Positions 60,135 to 64,000 of a DNA stretch of 64,000 nucleotides are shown here, piece after piece. Source of the stretch: Leptolyngbya sp. SIOISBB (GTDB lineage: Bacteria; Cyanobacteriota; Cyanobacteriia; Phormidesmidales; Phormidesmidaceae); contig JAAHII010000002.1 in NCBI GenBank assembly GCA_010671905.1, forward strand, positions 399,483 through 463,482, given 5' to 3'. Positions within the stretch are counted from its first letter, which is position 1; the number at the start of each line of letters is the position of its first letter. A program made the translations under genes and the position numbers. The notes beneath the pieces were generated by a model. The model was given only the letters and a program-made list of their open reading frames with translations. It made no database searches and was not told the DNA's origin.

Positions 60135-60338
60135 ATGAGTGAGCGTCCTGGCCGTTACGATGGCGCAGTGATTCCAGTGTCCCCGATGCGACTGACGCCC
60201 GAGGAGCAACTCGCGCTGTTGGACTGGCACCCCATCTTCACAGGTCGGTGTCCTGAGTGCGAGATACCGATCAAAGCGCGATCGCAGAGGCCAGTGCGTT
60301 GGACGTGACGCTGTGGCTGGCTGGATGAGCGTGCGTGA
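60135..60338 (+). pseudogene. Small zinc-ribbon protein with in-frame TGA
   Basis: 57 codons (MSERPGRYDG, LTPEEQLALLDWHPIFTGRC, PECEIPIKA, RPVRWT) end at TGA 60306-60308, after which RCGWLDERA continues in frame. A CPxC at one side and a C at the other fit a zinc ribbon in which a cysteine-containing pair was interrupted by the stop. Function unknown. Confidence 0.4.
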
Positions 60339-60458
60339 GCCCTGTGGTGTGTCGGTCAAGGGGAACGCTCGTCTGGGTGGATGAGATCGTTCTTCAGGCA
60401 AAGAGCTGATTGTGCAAACCGTTTGGGGATAACTTGGTCCGGCCACACCCCTAAAAAG

Positions 60459-60741
60459 CGCGATCGCTCTGGTGCGACTTGTTGCAAGCAGGGTTATGCA
60501 GCCTTGGACGGCTGTGGTCTGGAGGAAGCGATCGCCCCTTTCCTCCTGTGCCGGTTGGGAGCTGCGCGGCCAGCGGTGGGGCAGGCCTTCGGGGTTAGTG
60601 ATGAGCGCTGTAATTATCTCTGTACAAAGAGTTCAGGGTTTAGGCATAGCATCGAGGCCGGTTGCGCCAGTGAGGGGGGGTGATCGCGAAAGTGTTAGGG
60701 GAACATCCAAAGCGAAGCGAGGCCGATTTATACCCCTAACA
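60459..60741. repeat. Long repeat, copy A, with terminal hairpin
   Basis: It matches 62916-63168 in order along most of its length: CGCGATCGC start, GGTGCGACTTGTTGCAAG, GAGCTGCGCGGCCAGCG, GGCCTTCGGGGTTA, CAGGGTTTAG, and a terminal hairpin TGTTAGGGG (60693-60701) / CCCCTAACA (60733-60741). No long reading frame is conserved between the copies, so a non-coding or structural role, or a non-autonomous mobile repeat, is likely. Confidence 0.65.
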
Positions 60742-60877
60742 AATTGAATGATGTGATCGCGGGTGGCCTCTAACGGTGATTACCCCTGTGGTGGGAGGTT
60801 AGGATCTGAGGGGGTGGCTTGCTGCTCTAATGCACCTGCCCCTAGAGTCATCGTGACAGGGTTGGGAGAGGACATGA
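60742..60877. other. Gap, no gene seen
   Basis: GC-rich sequence with one GCGATCGC-like site. No frame or repeat could be supported. Confidence 0.3.
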
Positions 60878-61477
60878 GCCAGTCAAAAATTCCTCCGCCG
60901 TTATTGCGATCGCTGTGGCTATCGTGAGCCGTTCTGGCATGAGGGTCAATGGTGGGCGTATCCAGTTGCGGCGGTCATCCCGGTACCCGTGCCGAGCTCG
61001 ATGCTGCGACTGAACTATTCAATACAGCAGGCGCTCCCCTTATTGCTCTGTCGCTTCCTCGAGCGGCAGCGGCCAGTATTGGCATCCGCGCCCTGGCTGA
61101 TACCCTTCGGGGCCATACCCTTCTGTTCACTGTATTTGCGGGCCTCATGGGCAGCCTGGGCTTTGCATCAATTGTCTGTTTTTCCGTTCCGGCTAGCCGT
61201 ATCCTTGCGACCTTCCGGCCCCGCGAACGGCACCCCCCATGAGCGTCATTGCCATCGTTCTGACCACTATCCCAGCTCACGCTGGTCGCCTTTTGCCCCA
61301 CCAGCCGCGCTCATCATCTCCTTGAGTGTTGAGTTCAGCGTCAATCGACACCGTTCTGGCGGGTGCTCTGGTCGGCGGCATTTTTTGGCGTCATTGTTGA
61401 TTAACCCACCGCACTGCTCATTGCTTGGGCTCAATGTGCAGTGTGATCACGCTATTCAGATTGACAGCGATCGCTAG
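60878..61477 (+). pseudogene. Degraded zinc-knuckle protein relic
   Basis: The frame opens with SQKFLRRYCDRCGYREPFWHEG and QWWAYPVAAVIPVPVP, which looks like a small CxxC protein with a tryptophan-rich strand. It has no start codon before the motif. Beyond about 60990 the frame stays open but the sequence looks non-coding, while another frame (TELFNTAGAPLIALSL, FTVFAGLMGSLGFASIV) looks membrane-like. I read this as one or two decayed genes. Confidence 0.3.
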
Positions 61478-61740
61478 CCCAAGTTATGCCCCATCCGCGA
61501 TCACCCCTTCCCGTTGACGGCCATGAGATGCCTCAAAAAACTGGTACATTTATACGCCTCCTCAAGATAAGCTGGGCGATGGTCTTGTGAGGGGCGAACG
61601 CGGGATGCAAAACCGATAGCTTGTTCTATGCGTTGTTTCAGTCGGTGCCGTCGTTGCTGTTTGAGTTGAGCGCGACCCCACCGAAGCGGAGGGGTATCAA
61701 TTTGCCTCAGTAGAGTTGAAGCAGACAGCGTTCCGCATTG

Positions 61741-62410
61741 ATGGAGTGTTCCGGCCCCCGAGGACACCCGGACGCGCCCATTTATTTCGTGGAAGTACAG
61801 TTTCAGCGTGACCCGCAACTGTACCGTCGGTTGTTGTCGGAAGTGCGCTGTATCTGCGCCAAAATCCGGTGGTAGTGGAAGACTGGCGCGCAGTGGTGCT
61901 GCGTAACCTGATCCCAGTATCGAAGTGGCCGAGCGATCATTGCAGGAATTCTGGAGACGAGCCGGGTGGAAGTCATCTACCTGAATGAGTTGGGAGCGAT
62001 GGCGGAGTTGACACCAGGCTTAGGCATCCTCCGATTGTTAATAGAGCCTGTCGAGACCGTGCCCGAAGCGGCCAGAGGACTGATTGAGCGGGTGCAGCAG
62101 GGGTCGCGTTCGGCGGTGGATACGGCGCGGCTTATAGAATTAATTGAGACGATAGTGTGTACACATTTCCGCGCCGGTCGCGGGAGGAGATCGCGGCAAT
62201 GTTAGGCTCAGTGAATTGAGAGAGACCCGTGTAATCAAGAGGGTCGAGAGGAAGCGCGATCGCCGAGCCCCGCCAACTGACGCGGAAGCTGGGGCCATTG
62301 CCGGACTCGTTGCAGGCGCAAAGCGAAGGCGCTGTCTTTAGAGCAGCTTGAAGCGCTGGGAGAAGCGTTGTTTGATTTTGCTGAGGCCTCTGATTTAGAG
62401 ACGTGGGTTG
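61741..62410 (+). pseudogene. Rpn/DUF2887-DUF4351 family relic
   Basis: Successive frames carry DAPIYFVEVQFQRDPQLYRR, LYLRQNPVVVEDWRAVVL, VEVIYLNELGAMAELTPGLG, EAARGLIERVQQG, IELIET and finally LEQLEALGEALFDFAEASDL. This is the order of a Rpn-type recombination-promoting nuclease (PD-(D/E)XK) with a DUF4351 tail. At least three frameshifts and several stops separate the pieces. The family is abundant and often decayed in cyanobacteria. Confidence 0.7.
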
Positions 62411-62461
62411 GCCCAGCCGTGAGCGGTGAAGCCAGCGATTTCTCCATCCGTTTGCCTCTGG

Positions 62462-62770
62462 TCACCCCCAATAGTTGAGGCAAAAGCGCGATCGCCTGCT
62501 CAGCGCGACGCCGGCACCAGCATCACGAGGAGCGATGGCGGATTTCCAGTCCCCGACCCTGATATTGAGAGCGGCAGCGACGGTTTCAAGGCGGTCGTCC
62601 TTCCCCGCCGACGCGTTTCTGATTGTGCCCGAGAGCCGTTCTGAGGAGCGAATAATGTTGTAAAAACCCTTTCTCCAACAGTCCCAGGTCGCTGCTAGGA
62701 AGTCGCCTAATGCCCGGTTGGGATTGAGGTGAACGCGCTCTCCAGGAGTGCCACGAAAATTGTCATCCAA
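62462..62770 (-). other. Unrecognised 102-codon frame
   Basis: MDDNFRGTPGERVHLNPNRA and LETVAAALNIRVGDW have a protein-like look, but I cannot name a family. The region between them may be frameshifted (an alternative frame gives DLGLLEKGF). It may be another relic or a chance open frame. Confidence 0.2.
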
Positions 62771-62802
62771 CCGCCAGAATAGCCGCGCGGAATTTCACCA
62801 CT

Positions 62803-62833
62803 GCCCCTACCGTTTGGTGGGGGCTTTGTTTTT
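62803..62833 (+). terminator. Rho-independent terminator
   Basis: GCCCCTACC (62803-62811) pairs with GGTGGGGGC (62816-62824) with one G-T wobble around a GTTT loop, followed by TTTGTTTTT. This is a textbook intrinsic terminator for plus-strand transcription. No intact plus-strand gene precedes it, so it may have served the Rpn-type relic. Confidence 0.65.
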
Positions 62834-62915
62834 GCCCACTACAGCCCTAGTGCGATTGGGGGGCAAACCGGGCTGATATGAACTGCCAGTATTGGCAATG
62901 CCGCGGTCTGGCGGT

Positions 62916-63168
62916 CGCGATCGCCTTGGTGCGAGTTGGTGCAAGTGAGGTTATTATCAAGAGTGATCGCCTTTCCCTTTGTGCCAGTAGTGGAGCTGCA
63001 CGGCCAGCGCTGGTGGGGGGCCTTCGAGGTTATCGCGAGTGCTATATTTCTCGGATGTCAGGCTTCCAGGGTTTAGTCGTGGCGCTGTGATGGGTTGTGC
63101 CAGTTGGAGTGCTCGCGGCAGTGTTAGGGAACAACAGAGGAAGAGGACGGGCGCTTCATTCCCCAACA
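62916..63168. repeat. Long repeat, copy B, with terminal hairpin
   Basis: It is the second copy of the repeat at 60459-60741: CGCGATCGC, GGTGCGAGTTGGTGCAAG, GAGCTGCACGGCCAGCG, GGCCTTCGAGGTTA, CAGGGTTTAG and a terminal hairpin TGTTAGGGAA / TTCCCCAACA (63122-63168, one mismatch). Several short indels separate it from copy A. Confidence 0.65.
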
Positions 63169-63487
63169 GTTTGTGTGTGAGCGCGATCGCCGTTTGTCAT
63201 TCACCGGGATTCCATTGAAAGTCAGGATGCAGTTGTTTGAGTTGTTGTGCTGTGGTTCCAGGATTTGGACAGGCACGTCAAGCTTCTGGGATAACTCCAG
63301 AACGTACAGTGTTAGCGAAGTCGGTCGGTGGCGATGAGTACCGAGAGCTTATCTATTGCAGTAAGGAGACGATTCGAGTTTTAAGTTTGTCAATGTCAGG
63401 CTGGGCTGTAATTCGCGGCTTTTGTTTGTTGACACAATCTAGTGTTGGCCGTTTCCTTCTCTCTTCTCTGGGAATGCTTGAGCGGCC
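63169..63487 (-). other. Degraded 3' continuation of the coiled-coil gene
   Basis: Minus-strand pieces in shifting frames look coding, for example DIDKLKTRIVSLLQ and QLKQLHPDFQWNPGE, and follow on from the gene at 63488-64000. The stretch is best read as its decayed end. No other gene is visible. Confidence 0.3.
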
Positions 63488-64000
63488 TCACGCAGCGAGG
63501 TCAGCAGTTGAATGATGCGTCGTCGGCCCGGGGCCCGTAGTTCTGGTTGACGGTGGCGTCATGTTGTCCCTTGTGCTGGTAATCGAAGAGATTGCCAATG
63601 TTGCCGTGAATGGTGGTCTGGTGGAAGTCATAGCTAAGATCTCCACTACTTTGTCGAGGGAATGTTCTGCGCGGTCACGAGATCGCTTTAATTCCTTCAT
63701 TTCACCCCGAGCTTCCGCTAACTGAAGTGCATAAGAAGCTTTGACTTCACTTGTCTCCACTGCTTTGTCAAGAGAACGTTCTGAGCGGTCAAGCGATCTC
63801 TCCAATGCCTTCATTTCACCCCGAGCTTCCGCTAACTGAAGTGCATAAGAAGCTTTGACTTCATTCTCTACGGTTGCTTTTAGTTGGTCTAAAGCCCCGA
63901 CAACTTCGGTTTCGAGCTGTAGTGACGCGACGTAGGAGCCGTTGACTTCTTGGACTGCCTGCATTCGTACCGCCGCTTCGGGATGCTGTTGCCGGACGGT
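63488..64000 (-). pseudogene. Coiled-coil protein, partial at window edge, 3' frameshift
   Basis: The frame is open to the right edge (HPEAAVRMQAVQEVNGSY precedes and spans the first ATG at 63964), so the start lies outside. It contains two tandem 38-residue units beginning EVKASYALQLAEARGEMK, then a coiled-coil of charged heptads. Near 63640 the better frame shifts: FHQTTIHGNIGNLFDYQHKG and RRIIQLLTSLREAAQAFPEK lie in other frames. It resembles cyanobacterial coiled-coil proteins of unknown function found near conflict-type genes. Confidence 0.5.
63635..63862 (-). repeat. Two tandem 114-bp coding repeats
   Basis: Units 63749-63862 and 63635-63748 encode 38 residues each, with over 50 consecutive near-identical bases (the segment coding for EVKASYALQLAEARGEMK). 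The high DNA identity suggests a recent duplication within the coiled coil. Confidence 0.75.

Overview
The window looks like cyanobacterial accessory DNA. The octamer GCGATCGC (HIP1) recurs throughout, many genes match families that are common in filamentous cyanobacteria, and AT-rich islands interrupt a GC-richer background. No rRNA, tRNA or CRISPR array was seen. About a third of the recognisable genes are broken by nonsense codons, frameshifts, truncation or insertion sequences. All calls come from reading the sequence; no database search was run.

Left arm (1-9.9 kb): a plasmid-like replication and mobility zone. It holds a primase-like protein with archaeo-eukaryotic primase (AEP) motifs, a small membrane protein, a large tyrosine recombinase resembling telomere resolvases (protelomerases), and a DUF1016/YhcG-type PD-(D/E)XK protein. 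A run of interrupted genes follows (lipoprotein-like, umuC 3' part, family 2 glycosyltransferase, a small conserved protein). An IS605-type element comes next, with intact tnpB and a tnpA that has lost its HUH motif. Parts of this module (recombinase C-terminus, DUF1016 protein, small protein) recur at 56.7-58.9 kb, where an IS6-type element has truncated the recombinase.

9.9-20 kb: a giant minus-strand cell-surface protein with hydrolase, nuclease, zinc-protease, cadherin-like and PKD parts. It is frameshifted near its 3' end and cut at its 5' end. It meets head-on a plus-strand Rhs tip with a type-50-like toxin and a candidate immunity gene. A pentapeptide-repeat gene lies antisense inside it.

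20-47 kb: two neighbouring MoxR AAA+/von Willebrand A systems of the E. coli yehI-yehQ type. System A is SWIM, DUF5691, MoxR, DUF5682, VWA. System B is WGR-repeat/DUF4132, MoxR, DUF5682, VWA, double-SWIM. A tricorn-like protease, two strong perfect palindromes, an SDR enzyme and IS debris lie between them. In both systems the genes abut or overlap, so each is probably transcribed as an operon and works as one assembly: AAA+ motor, VWA metal-dependent adaptor, SWIM zinc proteins and large repeat proteins.

48-52.7 kb: a complete diversity-generating retroelement (DGR). It has avd, a reverse transcriptase, a 120-bp template repeat, and two FGE-sulfatase/C-type-lectin-fold target genes ending in variable repeats. 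A third, orphan variable repeat lies upstream of avd. Almost every template/variable difference falls on a template adenine.

52.8-64 kb: an IS21-type element with broken istA, the IS6-type element, the second recombinase/DUF1016 module, and then strongly degraded DNA. That last part holds thermonuclease, zinc-ribbon and Rpn-type remnants, a roughly 250-280 bp repeat in two copies with a related hairpin in a third place, and a coiled-coil gene running off the right edge.
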